A stretch of 64,000 nt of DNA from Pseudomonas sp. Bout1 (GCF_034314165.1 NZ_JAVIWK010000001.1:4293001-4357000); one strand, 5' to 3'; counted from the stretch's first letter, positions 23,192 to 32,136 are shown. Notes: a model not told the origin generated them from the sequence alone. Made by a program: numbers and translations.

Positions 23192-24835
23192 ATGCCCATT
23201 GCAGCTGCTGAATACGATTACGTGGTAGTAGGCGCCGGCCCCGCAGGCTGCCTGCTGGCCAATCGACTGTCCGCCAACCCTGCCCATCGCGTATTGCTGC
23301 TTGAAGCCGGCGGTCGCGACAACTACCCCTGGATCCATATTCCCGTCGGCTACCTGTTCTGCATCGGCAACCCGCGCACCGACTGGTGCTTCAAGACCGA
23401 AGCCCAGGAAGGCCTGCAAGGCCGAGCGTTGAGCTATCCGCGGGGCAAGGTGCTCGGCGGTTGTTCGTCGATCAACGGCATGATCTACATGCGTGGCCAG
23501 GCGCGGGACTACGATGGCTGGGCCGAGGACAATCCCGGCTGGGCCTGGAAGGATGTGCTGCCCCTGTTCAAACAGAGCGAAAACCATTTTGCCGGCGCCA
23601 CGGATTTTCACAGCGACGGCGGCGAATGGCGGGTGGAGCAGCAGCGTTTGCACTGGCCGATCCTCGATGCCTTTCGCGATGCGGCGCAGCAAAGCGGAAT
23701 AGACAGCATCAGCGACTTCAACCAGGGCGACAACGAAGGCTGCGGCTATTTCCAGGTCAATCAGAAAGCCGGAGTGCGCTGGAATGCGGCCAAGGCATTT
23801 CTCAAGCCGATCCGCCAACGGCCCAACCTGACGGTGATGACTGAAGTTGAAGTCGACCGCGTACTGCTGCAGAACGGCCGTGCGTCGGCGGTAGTGGGTC
23901 GCCAGCAAGGCCAACACGTCACTTGGCGGGCGCGCAAGGAAATCATCCTGTGCGCAGGCTCCGTGGGTTCGCCCGGCATCCTGCAACGCTCCGGCATCGG
24001 CCCTTCCAGTGTGCTCAAGCCGTTGGGCATCGAGGTGCTGCACGAGCTGCCCGGGGTTGGCGGCAACCTGCAGGACCACCTGCAACTGCGCCTGATCTAC
24101 AAGCTGGAAAACGCCCGCACCCTGAACCAGATCGCCGGCACCGTGTGGGGCAAGATGGGCATGGGCCTGCGCTATCTGTATGACCGCAGCGGCCCGCTGT
24201 CGATGGCGCCCAGCCAGCTGGGCGCGTTTGCCCGCTCCGGGCCGGAACAGACGTCGGCCAACCTTGAATACCACGTACAGCCGCTGTCCCTGGAGCGCTT
24301 CGGTGAACCGCTGCACGCGTTCCCGGCGTTCACCGCCTCGGTGTGTGACCTGCGCCCGCAAAGCCGTGGCCGCATCGACATCCGCTCGGCCAACCCGGCA
24401 GACGCGCCGCTGATCCGCCCCAACTACCTCAGCCACCCCGAAGACCTGCGCGTGGCCGCCGACGCGATTCGCCTGACCCGGCGTATCGTCTCGGCGCCGG
24501 CCCTGCAGCAGTTCAACCCGGTGGAATACCTGCCTGGCGCAGAACTGCAAACGGATGAACAACTGCAGGAGGCCGCCGCGCGCATCGGCACGACGATTTT
24601 CCATCCGGTGGGCACCTGCCGCATGGGCAGCGACAAGGACGCGGTGGTCGACGCACAACTGCGGGTGCACGGCGTTCCCGGCCTGCGCATCGCCGACGCA
24701 TCGGTCATGCCACGCATTACTTCAGGCAACACCTGCTCCCCCACGCTGATGATCGCGGAAAAAGCCGCGCAGCTAATCCTTTCGCCGAACACAAGGAGCC
24801 TCGCCCCGGAGAAAGAACTGACTTTACCGGCTTGA
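23192..24835 (+). CDS. GMC-family FAD alcohol/choline dehydrogenase-like oxidoreductase
   Basis: A 547-residue flavoprotein. GMC hallmarks are the FAD loop VVVGAGPAGCLLANRL (11-26), RGKVLGGCSSINGMIYMRGQ (PS00623-like), GSPGILQRSGIG, and the C-terminal active-site region with histidine in FHPVGTCRMGS and with ADASVMPRITSGNT. Enzymes of this subgroup oxidise primary or polyol-type alcohols at the membrane. The substrate cannot be deduced; choline is unlikely since no betaine genes are near. It is divergent from the LysR gene and 156 bases upstream of an MHS transporter. Confidence 0.88.
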   Translation: MPIAAAEYDYVVVGAGPAGCLLANRLSANPAHRVLLLEAGGRDNYPWIHIPVGYLFCIGNPRTDWCFKTEAQEGLQGRALSYPRGKVLGGCSSINGMIYMRGQARDYDGWAEDNPGWAWKDVLPLFKQSENHFAGATDFHSDGGEWRVEQQRLHWPILDAFRDAAQQSGIDSISDFNQGDNEGCGYFQVNQKAGVRWNAAKAFLKPIRQRPNLTVMTEVEVDRVLLQNGRASAVVGRQQGQHVTWRARKEIILCAGSVGSPGILQRSGIGPSSVLKPLGIEVLHELPGVGGNLQDHLQLRLIYKLENARTLNQIAGTVWGKMGMGLRYLYDRSGPLSMAPSQLGAFARSGPEQTSANLEYHVQPLSLERFGEPLHAFPAFTASVCDLRPQSRGRIDIRSANPADAPLIRPNYLSHPEDLRVAADAIRLTRRIVSAPALQQFNPVEYLPGAELQTDEQLQEAAARIGTTIFHPVGTCRMGSDKDAVVDAQLRVHGVPGLRIADASVMPRITSGNTCSPTLMIAEKAAQLILSPNTRSLAPEKELTLPA

Positions 24836-24924
24836 CCTGTAGGAGCCCGGCTTGCCGGCGATGGCGCTCTCAAGCGGTGCACAACACTTGAAAACGCCAT
24901 CGCCGGCAAGCCGGCTCCTACAGG
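24836..24924. repeat. REP-type inverted pair, family C (GTAGGAGCCGGCTTGCCGGC)
   Basis: CCTGTAGGAGCCCGGCTTGC...GGCGATGGCG faces CGCCATCGCCGGCAAGCCGG...CTACAGG with one mismatch in the arms. A second short palindrome, GGCGCCGATTCGGCGCC, follows at about 24933. It lies between the GMC and MHS genes and may reduce read-through. Confidence 0.88.
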
Positions 24925-24991
24925 GGAACAGCGGCGCCGATTCGGCGCCGACAGTGGAACAACAATAAATAATCACTGTGAGGGCTACCCA

Positions 24992-26614
24992 ATGTCAGAA
25001 CACGCTCAACCCCTGGACCCGGCGCTCGGCGCACGCTCGAGCAACGACACGCAGAAAGTCATCTTCGCCTCCTCCCTCGGAACGGTGTTCGAGTGGTATG
25101 ACTTCTTCCTCTACGGCGCACTCGCGGCGGTGATCAGCAAGCAGTTCTTTGCCGGCGTCAACGACACCACGGCCTTCATCTTTGCCCTGATGGCCTTCGC
25201 CGCCGGTTTTGTAGTGCGCCCGTTCGGCGCGCTGGTGTTCGGGCGGCTGGGTGACATGATCGGGCGCAAGTACACCTTTCTCGCCACCATCATCTTGATG
25301 GGCCTGGCGACTTTCTGTGTGGGGCTGCTGCCGACCTATTCGAGCATCGGCATTGCCGCACCGATCATCCTCGTGGCGCTGCGCATGCTCCAGGGCCTGG
25401 CGCTGGGCGGCGAGTACGGCGGCGCAGCCACTTACGTGGCCGAACATGCCCCGGCGGGCAAGCGCGGCTTCCACACCAGCTGGATTCAATCCACCGCCAC
25501 CCTCGGCCTGCTGCTGTCGCTGCTGGTGGTGCTGGCGTGCCGTTATTTCACCGGGGACCAGTTCGAAGTGTGGGGCTGGCGCCTGCCGTTCCTGCTGTCG
25601 ATCGTGCTGCTGGGCATTTCCACATGGATCCGCATGAGCCTGCACGAGTCGCCGGCGTTCCTGAAAATGAAAGAGGAAGGCAAGGCCAGCAAGGCGCCGA
25701 TCCGCGAGTCGTTCGGCAAATGGGAAAACCTCAAGATCGTGCTGATTGCGCTGTTCAGCATCAACGCCGGGCAAGCAGTGACGTTCTATGCGGCGCAGTT
25801 TTATGTGCTGTTCTTCCTCACACAGTTTTTGAAGATGGACCCGGCACTGGCCAACATGTTGCTGATCATCAGCGTAGTGATTGGCGCGCCGTTCTTTATC
25901 TTCTTTGGCTGGCTGTCGGACAAATTGGGGCGCAAGCCGGTGCTGATGGTTGGCCTGCTGCTGGCCACTGCGTTGTACTTCCCGATCTTCAAGGGCCTGG
26001 CGCACTACACCAACCCGGCGATGGACCATGCGAGCCGCCAGTCGCCGATCACCGTATTGGCTGACCCGGCCACCTGCACCTTCCAGTTCGACCCGGTGGG
26101 CAAGGCGCGTTTTGACAGCCCATGCGACAAGGTCAAGACCTTCCTGGTGAAACAGGGCCTGCCCTACCAAAGTGCAGCCGCCCCGGCCGGCAGTGCGGTG
26201 CAGGTGAGCGTAGGCGATGTGCAGATCAACGGTTACGACGAAGCTGCGCTGAAAGGTGCGGTTACGCTGGCGGGGTACCCGCAGTCGGCTGACGTGGCGC
26301 AGGTCAACAAAACCATGGTGGTGGTGCTGATCGTGGCGCTGATTTTGATCGCCGCGATGTGCTACGGCCCGCTGGCGGCGCTGATGGTGGAGTTGTTCCC
26401 GACGCGCATCCGCTACACCTCGCTGTCGCTGCCTTACCACATTGGCAATGGCTGGTTCGGTGGCTTCCTGCCGACGGTGTCGTTTGCGCTGGTGGTGTAC
26501 ACCGGCGATATCTTCTATGGCCTGTGGTACCCGGTGGTCATTACCGGGGTCAGCCTGATTGTGGGGCTGATTTGCCTGAAAGAGACCAAGAACGTGGACA
26601 TCGACAAGAACTGA
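24992..26614 (+). CDS. MHS-family metabolite:H+ symporter with a large extra loop
   Basis: A 540-residue major facilitator of the metabolite:H+ symporter class (ProP/KgtP/ShiA relatives). It shows FEWYDFFLYGALA, GALVFGRLGDMIGRKYTF (motif A) and LALGGEYGGAATYVAEHAP. About 93 residues (345-438) without membrane helices, with two cysteines, are inserted before the last helices; ordinary MHS proteins of about 430-450 residues lack this. It probably imports an organic acid or zwitterion for the upstream oxidoreductase. The start follows GTGAGGGC. Confidence 0.88.
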   Translation: MSEHAQPLDPALGARSSNDTQKVIFASSLGTVFEWYDFFLYGALAAVISKQFFAGVNDTTAFIFALMAFAAGFVVRPFGALVFGRLGDMIGRKYTFLATIILMGLATFCVGLLPTYSSIGIAAPIILVALRMLQGLALGGEYGGAATYVAEHAPAGKRGFHTSWIQSTATLGLLLSLLVVLACRYFTGDQFEVWGWRLPFLLSIVLLGISTWIRMSLHESPAFLKMKEEGKASKAPIRESFGKWENLKIVLIALFSINAGQAVTFYAAQFYVLFFLTQFLKMDPALANMLLIISVVIGAPFFIFFGWLSDKLGRKPVLMVGLLLATALYFPIFKGLAHYTNPAMDHASRQSPITVLADPATCTFQFDPVGKARFDSPCDKVKTFLVKQGLPYQSAAAPAGSAVQVSVGDVQINGYDEAALKGAVTLAGYPQSADVAQVNKTMVVVLIVALILIAAMCYGPLAALMVELFPTRIRYTSLSLPYHIGNGWFGGFLPTVSFALVVYTGDIFYGLWYPVVITGVSLIVGLICLKETKNVDIDKN

Positions 26615-26623
26615 AGCTGACAC

Positions 26624-26654
26624 CGCTGCCGGTCGCCCGACCGGCAGCGCAACC
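26624..26654 (+). terminator. Rho-independent terminator after the MHS gene
   Basis: CGCTGCCGGTCG and CGACCGGCAGCG form a perfect 12-pair stem with a two-base loop, followed by CAACCTTTT. It stands ten bases after the transporter stop codon. Confidence 0.75.
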
Positions 26655-26746
26655 TTTTGCTGTACATCCATACAGATAAAGGTTGATCAATTCCCTTCTG
26701 TTGCGCATCCTGCTCCCCATTCAATTGTGTAGCGAATGTGGTGACC

Positions 26747-28696
26747 ATGCGGCTGTTCCTCTGTGAAAAACCGTCCCAGGCCAAGGATATCGCCGCCGTG
26801 CTCGGCGCGACCCGGCGTGGCGACGGTTGTTGGCTGGGGCCAGGCGTGACGGTGACCTGGTGCATCGGCCACCTGCTGGAGACCGCCCCGCCCGACAGCT
26901 ACGACGCCAAGTACAAGCGATGGGTGCTGGCCGACCTGCCGATCATCCCGGAAAAATGGAAGATGCTGGTCAAGCCCAAGACCGCCAGCCAGTTCAAGGC
27001 AGTCAAGCGCCTGCTGGGGGAAGCCCAGGAACTGGTGATCGCCACCGATGCCGACCGTGAGGGCGAGATGATCGCCCGGGAGCTGGTGGAGCATTGCCGT
27101 TATCGCGGGCCCATTCAGCGGCTATGGTTATCGGCACTCGATGACGCGTCGATCCGCAAGGCCCTGGCCTCATTGAAGCCCGGTGCAGAAACCTTCAGCC
27201 TCTACCATTCGGCCCTTGGCCGCTCCCGCGCAGACTGGTTGATCGGCATGAACATGAGCCGCCTGTTTACCCTGCTGGGCCAGCAGTCCGGCTATCAGGG
27301 CGTGTTGCCGGTCGGCCGTGTGCAAACCCCTACCCTGCGCCTGGTGGTTGACCGCGACCGCAGCATTGCCGACTTCGTGCCCATCGCCTACTGGGCCATC
27401 GATGTGGACCTGCGCCACGACCACATCACCTTCACCGCACAGTGGCGCGCGACCGAAGATGCCTGTGACGATCAGGGCCGTTGCCTCAACCCGCAGCTTG
27501 CCCGGGACGCGGCCAATGCCATGAGCAACGCCGCCAGTGCGCGGCTGGTGAAGTTGCGCACCGAACGCATGCGCGAAGTGGCCCCCCTGCCCTTCGACCT
27601 CGGCACGTTGCAGGAAATCTGCTCGAAAAAACTCGGCCTCGGCGCCCAGGAAACCCTGGATGTTGCCCAGTCACTCTACGAAACCCACAAGGTCATCACT
27701 TACCCGCGCAGCGATTGCGGTTACCTGCCACTGAGCCAGCACAGCGACGCGCCGAAAATCCTCGCGGCGCTGGGGCGGGCCGACCCGGCCGTAAATGAAC
27801 TGATGCCACACATCGATCCGAAACGCCGCTCCCGGGCCTGGAACGACGCCAAGGTCAGCGCACACCACGGCATCATCCCCACCGGCGCCGGCAAGGATGT
27901 TGGGCAACTGACGGGCAAGCACCGCGCCGTGTACACGCTGATTCGTGCCCGCTACCTCGCGCAGTTCCTGCCCAACCATGAGTACGACCGCACCCAGGCA
28001 GATTTCGACTGTGCCGGTGAAGCCTTGCGGGCTGTCGGCAAGGTCATCGTGGAAGCTGGCTGGAAACGCGCATTGCCGCAAGCGCTGGCGCCAGCCACGG
28101 GCCGTGAAGCGCCTGCGCCACAGTCCTTGCCAAAACTGGTCCAAGGACAGGACTACGCCGTGGCCAAGGTCAACCTCAAGGACCTATGGACCCAGCCGCC
28201 CAAGCCCTTCACCGAAGGCGACCTGATCAAGGCGATGAAAAACGTCGCCAAGCTGGTAGAAGACCCGCTACTCAAGCAAAAACTCAAGGACACCACCGGG
28301 ATCGGCACCGAAGCCACCCGCGCCGGGATTATCCAGGGCCTGCTCGATCGGGGTTACCTGGTAAAAAACGGCAAGGCACTCTCGGCAACGCCTGCTGCGT
28401 TCAGCCTGATCGACGCGGTGCCCAGGGCAATCGCCGATCCTGGCACCACGGCCATTTGGGAACAGGCGCTGGACATGGTGCAAAGCGGTGAGATGAGCCT
28501 GGAAGAGTTTGTTGCCAAACAAGCGGCCTGGATGAGCAAACAGGTGACCCGCTGCACCGGCATGCGCCTGACCATCAGCGGCCCGGCCAGCCCGGCAGGG
28601 CGAGGCGCCGCCCCCTGGAAAAACAAACGCAAACCCGCCAAACGCAAGACGGCCGCCAGCCCGAAACGCACAGCAAAACCGGCAAGCAAGGGCTAA
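26747..28696 (+). CDS. topB: DNA topoisomerase III
   Basis: A 649-residue type IA topoisomerase, close to the 653 residues of E. coli TopB. It has the toprim acidic cluster ATDADREGEMIARE and the catalytic tyrosine at about Y319 in HKVITYPRSDCGYL. The C-terminal 40 residues are Lys/Pro/Ala-rich and probably bind DNA. The start is the ATG at 26747 (MRLFLCEKPSQA), the canonical TopB N-terminus; its ribosome-binding site is weak. TopB unlinks single-stranded crossings in replication and recombination, often with RecQ. The gene is monocistronic. Confidence 0.95.
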   Translation: MRLFLCEKPSQAKDIAAVLGATRRGDGCWLGPGVTVTWCIGHLLETAPPDSYDAKYKRWVLADLPIIPEKWKMLVKPKTASQFKAVKRLLGEAQELVIATDADREGEMIARELVEHCRYRGPIQRLWLSALDDASIRKALASLKPGAETFSLYHSALGRSRADWLIGMNMSRLFTLLGQQSGYQGVLPVGRVQTPTLRLVVDRDRSIADFVPIAYWAIDVDLRHDHITFTAQWRATEDACDDQGRCLNPQLARDAANAMSNAASARLVKLRTERMREVAPLPFDLGTLQEICSKKLGLGAQETLDVAQSLYETHKVITYPRSDCGYLPLSQHSDAPKILAALGRADPAVNELMPHIDPKRRSRAWNDAKVSAHHGIIPTGAGKDVGQLTGKHRAVYTLIRARYLAQFLPNHEYDRTQADFDCAGEALRAVGKVIVEAGWKRALPQALAPATGREAPAPQSLPKLVQGQDYAVAKVNLKDLWTQPPKPFTEGDLIKAMKNVAKLVEDPLLKQKLKDTTGIGTEATRAGIIQGLLDRGYLVKNGKALSATPAAFSLIDAVPRAIADPGTTAIWEQALDMVQSGEMSLEEFVAKQAAWMSKQVTRCTGMRLTISGPASPAGRGAAPWKNKRKPAKRKTAASPKRTAKPASKG

Positions 28697-28830
28697 AACG
28701 CACTAAAAATCGCGACAATGACGTTTTTCGACGGGATATACGCCGCTTTGGACCTTGCCCTGCTGCAGGCGGTCTAGGATTCTGTAGGGACTGCTAACCT
28801 CCCAACAATAACAACACCGGAGTGGCCTCC

Positions 28831-29271
28831 ATGAAAACCGTTGCCCAAGTGCTGAAGTCCAAAGACCAGCAAAACCAGCAAGTCCACACCATCCCCCACG
28901 ACCATACGGTATTTGAGGCGCTTATCGTGATGGCGTCGAAAAACGTCGGGGCGTTGCCCGTCCTCCAGGATGGAAAGGTGGTGGGCATCATCAGTGAACG
29001 GGACTATGCCCGTAAGGTAATCCTCCACGGATTATCCTCGGTGGCGACCAAAGCCCACGAGATCATGAACTCACCGGTGATCACCGTCGACACCCACCAG
29101 ACCGTCGAGACCTGCATGAATATCATGACCGACCGGCATCTACGGCACCTGCCCGTGGTAGAAAACGGCGAGCTCCTGGGCCTGCTGTCCATCGGCGACC
29201 TGGTCAAGGAAGCGATAGCCGAACAGGCCGACCTGATCAAACAGCTGGAGCAGTACATTCGCGGCGAATAA
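28831..29271 (+). CDS. Two-CBS-domain protein
   Basis: A 146-residue protein made of two CBS modules (about 12-65 and 75-130): VGALPVLQDGKVVGIISERDYARKV and RHLPVVENGELLGLLSIGDLVKE. Stand-alone CBS pairs bind adenine nucleotides and act as energy sensors, usually through an unknown partner. The start follows CGGAGTGG. It ends 14 bases before the sirtuin gene on the same strand; co-transcription would link an adenylate sensor with an NAD-dependent deacylase, which is suggestive only. Confidence 0.9.
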   Translation: MKTVAQVLKSKDQQNQQVHTIPHDHTVFEALIVMASKNVGALPVLQDGKVVGIISERDYARKVILHGLSSVATKAHEIMNSPVITVDTHQTVETCMNIMTDRHLRHLPVVENGELLGLLSIGDLVKEAIAEQADLIKQLEQYIRGE

Positions 29272-29285
29272 TCATTGGGGGCCCC

Positions 29286-30134
29286 ATGCTCGATACCCTG
29301 CAACATCCGGTCGATGACTACCTCGACAGCCTGTACCGGGCCGTGGCCGAACGGCGCTTTCTGGTGCTGACCGGTGCCGGTATCAGCACCTCGTCGGGGA
29401 TCCCCGATTACCGGGACAGCGAAGGTGTGCGCCGGGGCAAGGCGCCGATGATGTACCAGGAATTCCTGGCAACCCCGCAGGCCCGCCGCCGCTACTGGGC
29501 GCGGGCGATGCTCGGCTGGCCGAGGGTGCGTGTCGCGCAGCCGAACCCGGCGCATATCGCCCTGGCCACCTTGCAGCAGCGCCAGCGTATTACCGGGTTG
29601 ATTACCCAGAACGTCGACACTCTGCACGACCAGGCCGGCAGCCAGGGTGTGATCGAACTCCACGGCAGCCTGCACCGGGTGCTTTGCCTGGATTGCCAGC
29701 AGACCAGCGAGCGGGATCGGATCCAGCGCCAAATGGAGGCCGAGAATCCGTACCTGGCGGGTGTGGATGCGGTTCAGGCACCTGACGGCGACACCCTGCT
29801 GGACCCGGCCTTTGAAGAACGCTTCCAGGTGCCCCGCTGCCCGCATTGCCGCGGGCAACGGTTGAAGCCGGACGTGGTGTTTTTTGGTGAAAACGTCGCC
29901 CAGGGTACAGCCGACAAAGCGATGGCAGCCGTGAACGGTGCTGAAGGATTGCTGGTGGTGGGATCGTCGCTGATGGCTTATTCGGCGTTTCGGTTATGCA
30001 AGGCGATGGTCGAACAGGGCAAGCCTGTGATTGCCATCAATCTGGGCAAGACTCGGGGTGATGAGTTGCTGCAACTCAAGATTGAAGCCTCCTGCGAGCG
30101 CTTGTTGCCGTTGCTGGTAGAACGACTGGGGTAA
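29286..30134 (+). CDS. SIR2-family NAD-dependent protein deacylase
   Basis: A 282-residue sirtuin. Seen motifs are the NAD-binding LTGAGISTSSGIPDYRDSEG, TQNVDTLHDQAGS, the catalytic histidine in IELHGSLH, the zinc cysteines CLDCQQ...CPHC and GSSLMAYSAFRL. The N-terminus is longer than CobB by about 20 residues and fits the class II/SrtN-like bacterial branch. It should remove acetyl or longer acyl groups from lysine. It is directly downstream of the CBS gene, and a REP array follows its stop. Confidence 0.92.
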   Translation: MLDTLQHPVDDYLDSLYRAVAERRFLVLTGAGISTSSGIPDYRDSEGVRRGKAPMMYQEFLATPQARRRYWARAMLGWPRVRVAQPNPAHIALATLQQRQRITGLITQNVDTLHDQAGSQGVIELHGSLHRVLCLDCQQTSERDRIQRQMEAENPYLAGVDAVQAPDGDTLLDPAFEERFQVPRCPHCRGQRLKPDVVFFGENVAQGTADKAMAAVNGAEGLLVVGSSLMAYSAFRLCKAMVEQGKPVIAINLGKTRGDELLQLKIEASCERLLPLLVERLG

Positions 30135-30142
30135 AGCCAACC

Positions 30143-30290
30143 GTGTAGTGAGGGGGCTTGTCCCCCGCTGGAGTGCGCAGCGCTCCCGCTTTTCCTGGGG
30201 CCGCTACGCAGCCCAACGGGGGACAAGCCCCCTCACCACAGACAAGCCCTCTCACCACAGAAAGCCCCCTCACCACAGACAAGCCCCTCC
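30143..30290. repeat. REP array with extra tandem 3' arms
   Basis: A GTAGTGAGGGGGCTTGTCCCCCGCTGG...CAACGGGGGACAAGCCCCCTCACCAC REPIN is followed by three further partial copies of the terminal arm (CAAGCCCYCTCACCACAG, about 20 bases each). The extra arms look like slippage or nested duplication of one REP end. Confidence 0.85.
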
Positions 30291-30380
30291 CCCGAAAAGA
30301 GCCACCAAACCGCAGACTAACCCGCACGAAAAATGACGCCCAAGTCACGCTTTCCGGCTTCACCCCCGCCCCACAAGGAT

Positions 30381-30412
30381 TTATGTAGTGCTTGAAAATA
30401 ATCACTACATAA
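30381..30412. promoter_or_regulatory. Perfect 10-bp dyad TTATGTAGTG-N12-CACTACATAA
   Basis: Two perfect ten-base arms with a 12-base AT-rich centre end four bases before a promoter-like -35 element. The size fits a dimeric repressor or activator operator. The cognate protein is not identified. Confidence 0.6.
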
Positions 30413-30415
30413 TCG

Positions 30416-30444
30416 TTGACGTAACCATTTTGTAATTGCATGAT
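30416..30444 (+). promoter_or_regulatory. Probable sigma-70 promoter
   Basis: TTGACG (five of six consensus bases), a 17-base spacer and CATGAT (four of six) follow directly after the dyad. Transcription from about 30451 would give a leader of about 320 bases before the gene at 30775. Confidence 0.45.
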
Positions 30445-30450
30445 TCAAGC

Positions 30451-30774
30451 GTCTCCCGGATCGGGAGCGTTGGTAACACGCGTTTTGAACAACCTCGTCT
30501 GACCGCCGAGCTGTTTTTTCCGGATGTGCACTGCCCACAAGGCAGATTGATGAAGCTGACTGGCCCGAAAGGATCGGTACAAGGAGCTCAAACGCTGCTT
30601 GTCTTCGTTATGAAACCATTGCGTAGCAGGTCATCAGCAAGACTACATGCATCAGGTTCAAGACCCTGCCCGTATTCGGCAGACAGTCACTGACGCCCGG
30701 TTTTCTGAGCCGGAGATAACTTAGTAGTGTTAACGGATCAACTAAAGATCGCCAACTGGTCAAGGGGCTTACAC
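30451..30774 (+). other. Long untranslated leader or small-RNA region
   Basis: Between the promoter and the ATG at 30775 are about 320 bases with no convincing gene. The perfect hairpin CTCCCG-GAT-CGGGAG is at 30453-30467 and CTGCC...GGCAG at 30666-30682. An 85-codon frame at 30436-30693 lacks a ribosome-binding site, so I treat it as non-coding. A regulatory leader or an independent RNA is possible. Confidence 0.4.
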
Positions 30775-31104
30775 ATGAATCTGAACAACCAACCCACTAT
30801 CGATGAATTGGCTGAGATGTTCGCAGCGCAGAAGGACACACTCGACGACCATATCCTCTGGATTGGTAAATCGGGCCAGGTCCATATTGACTGCCTGGCG
30901 CCCCATACCGTGGAAGAAGAGTTCGACAGGAATCACCGTGAGCTCGCCGCGCGCCTGAAGATGTACCGCCGTGGCCAGGGTTATGTTGGCAAGAAAGCCG
31001 CCGCCGATCGCAACTTTATCGAGCAGGTCTTTCATACACTTAATACCGAGTGGCAGCACCTCAAAGGCCATTCGCACGTTAAAGTGATCGACAGATACTG
31101 CTGA
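30775..31104 (+). CDS. Conserved-looking hypothetical protein, 109 residues
   Basis: A 109-residue soluble protein with mixed acidic and basic helices and strands (DDHILWIGKSGQVHIDCLAP, LAARLKMYRRGQGYVGKKAAADRNF). It has no signal peptide, membrane segment or known motif. The start is the ATG at 30775, eight bases after AAGGGG. It is a clear single-gene transcript: an operator-promoter pair lies 330 bases upstream and a strong terminator 20 bases downstream. I do not recognise the family. Confidence 0.75.
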   Translation: MNLNNQPTIDELAEMFAAQKDTLDDHILWIGKSGQVHIDCLAPHTVEEEFDRNHRELAARLKMYRRGQGYVGKKAAADRNFIEQVFHTLNTEWQHLKGHSHVKVIDRYC

Positions 31105-31124
31105 TAGCTACGCACGTATTACTT

Positions 31125-31157
31125 AAGCCTGCTCGCTTAAACGAGCAGGCTTTTTTA
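31125..31157 (+). terminator. Strong Rho-independent terminator
   Basis: AAGCCTGCTCG and CGAGCAGGCTT form a perfect 11-pair stem with a six-base loop, followed by six T. It ends the 109-residue gene and faces the end of the LysR gene. Confidence 0.9.
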
Positions 31158-31167
31158 TTGCCGACGG

Positions 31168-32076
31168 TTATTGCAACAAGGCCGGAAAACGCCCTTTCCC
31201 CGCTTCGTCGCGAAAGATATCAAACATGGCCTGGGCCGCCGCCGAGAGTTCGTGCCCCGGTTTGGTCAATACACCTATCGGCCGTTCAATCACCGGATCG
31301 CGCAAGGTGATGCAGTGGGCGCCTGCTTCCTGCATTTGGCGCGCGCATAACGCCGGCACCGCACTCACGCCCAAGCCGCTGGCAACCATCTTGCCCACTG
31401 TCGCCAATTGATGACTCTCCAGCGCCACGGGCAGCTTCATGTCCAGTGCCTTAAGGTGATCTTCCAGCATCACCCGCACGGTGGACGGTCGCTGCAAGGT
31501 GATAAAGGGCTGTTCCAACAGAGTGTGCCAGGCGATATCTGACTTGCGCGCCAAAGGAGAATCACCGGGTACGACCGCCACAAAGCGGTCCACATACAGC
31601 GGCGTAAACACCAGTGACGAGCTTTCCGATGGCTCAAACGCCACGCCCAGCTCCACCTGGCGGTCCCGGACCATTTCCAGCACCTGTTCGTTGATCACGT
31701 CATTGACCGTCACGTTGACCTGGGGATAGCGCGCGCGAAAAATCTTCAGGATCGGCGGCAGTAAATTACCGGCAAACGACGGCATGGCCGCAACCGTCAC
31801 CCTCCCGCGCTGCAAGGTGAAACGCTGGCGCAACTCATCCTCGGCGTTGTCCCAATCGGCAATCAGGCGCCGGGCCAGGGGCAGCAGGGATTCACCTTCG
31901 GGGGTCAACGCAACATTGCGTGTATTGCGGCTGAACAGGCGCCCGCCCAGACCTTCTTCCAGCCCCTTGATGGTCAGGCTCAACGCCGACTGGGAAAGGT
32001 GCAAGCGCTCGCAGGCCGCCGCAAAGCTGAGGGTCTGGGCCACGGCAAGAAAGGCGCGCATCTGTTTAACTGTCAT
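31168..32076 (-). CDS. LysR-family regulator divergent from acetoacetate genes
   Basis: A 302-residue LysR protein with winged helix MRAFLAVAQTLSFAAACERLHLSQSALS and an effector domain typical of the CbbR/CatM group (VDRFVAVVPGDSPLA, GLGVSAVPALCARQM). The start at 32076 is the family-typical MTVKQM; an in-frame ATG at 32100 is less likely. It is divergent from the CoA-transferase/thiolase operon, with a perfect dyad in the gap, so it is the likely regulator of that operon. Confidence 0.92.
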   Translation of the reverse strand: MTVKQMRAFLAVAQTLSFAAACERLHLSQSALSLTIKGLEEGLGGRLFSRNTRNVALTPEGESLLPLARRLIADWDNAEDELRQRFTLQRGRVTVAAMPSFAGNLLPPILKIFRARYPQVNVTVNDVINEQVLEMVRDRQVELGVAFEPSESSSLVFTPLYVDRFVAVVPGDSPLARKSDIAWHTLLEQPFITLQRPSTVRVMLEDHLKALDMKLPVALESHQLATVGKMVASGLGVSAVPALCARQMQEAGAHCITLRDPVIERPIGVLTKPGHELSAAAQAMFDIFRDEAGKGRFPALLQ

Positions 32077-32107
32077 AAAGCGTCTCCCGTCGGCTGACAA
32101 CTATGCT

Positions 32108-32136
32108 GTTTTTTAAATCAATCAACCTTAAAAAAC
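32108..32136. promoter_or_regulatory. LysR-type dyad GTTTTTTAA-N11-TTAAAAAAC
   Basis: Perfect nine-base arms flank 11 bases, the T-N11-A geometry expected of LysR recognition sites. It lies 31 bases from the LysR start and 74 bases before the CoA-transferase start. Confidence 0.6.

Noticed and set aside
23153..24670. 505-codon open frame antisense to the GMC oxidoreductase gene
   Set aside because: Arg/His/Gln/Ala-rich shadow of a GC-rich gene; the sense strand has full GMC motifs.
24995..26671. 558-codon open frame antisense to the MHS transporter gene
   Set aside because: Low-complexity His/Gln/Arg translation typical of the reverse strand of membrane-protein codons; no motif or start site.
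30436..30693. 85-codon frame in the long leader
   Set aside because: No ribosome-binding site, no coding pattern, and its start overlaps the -10 region.
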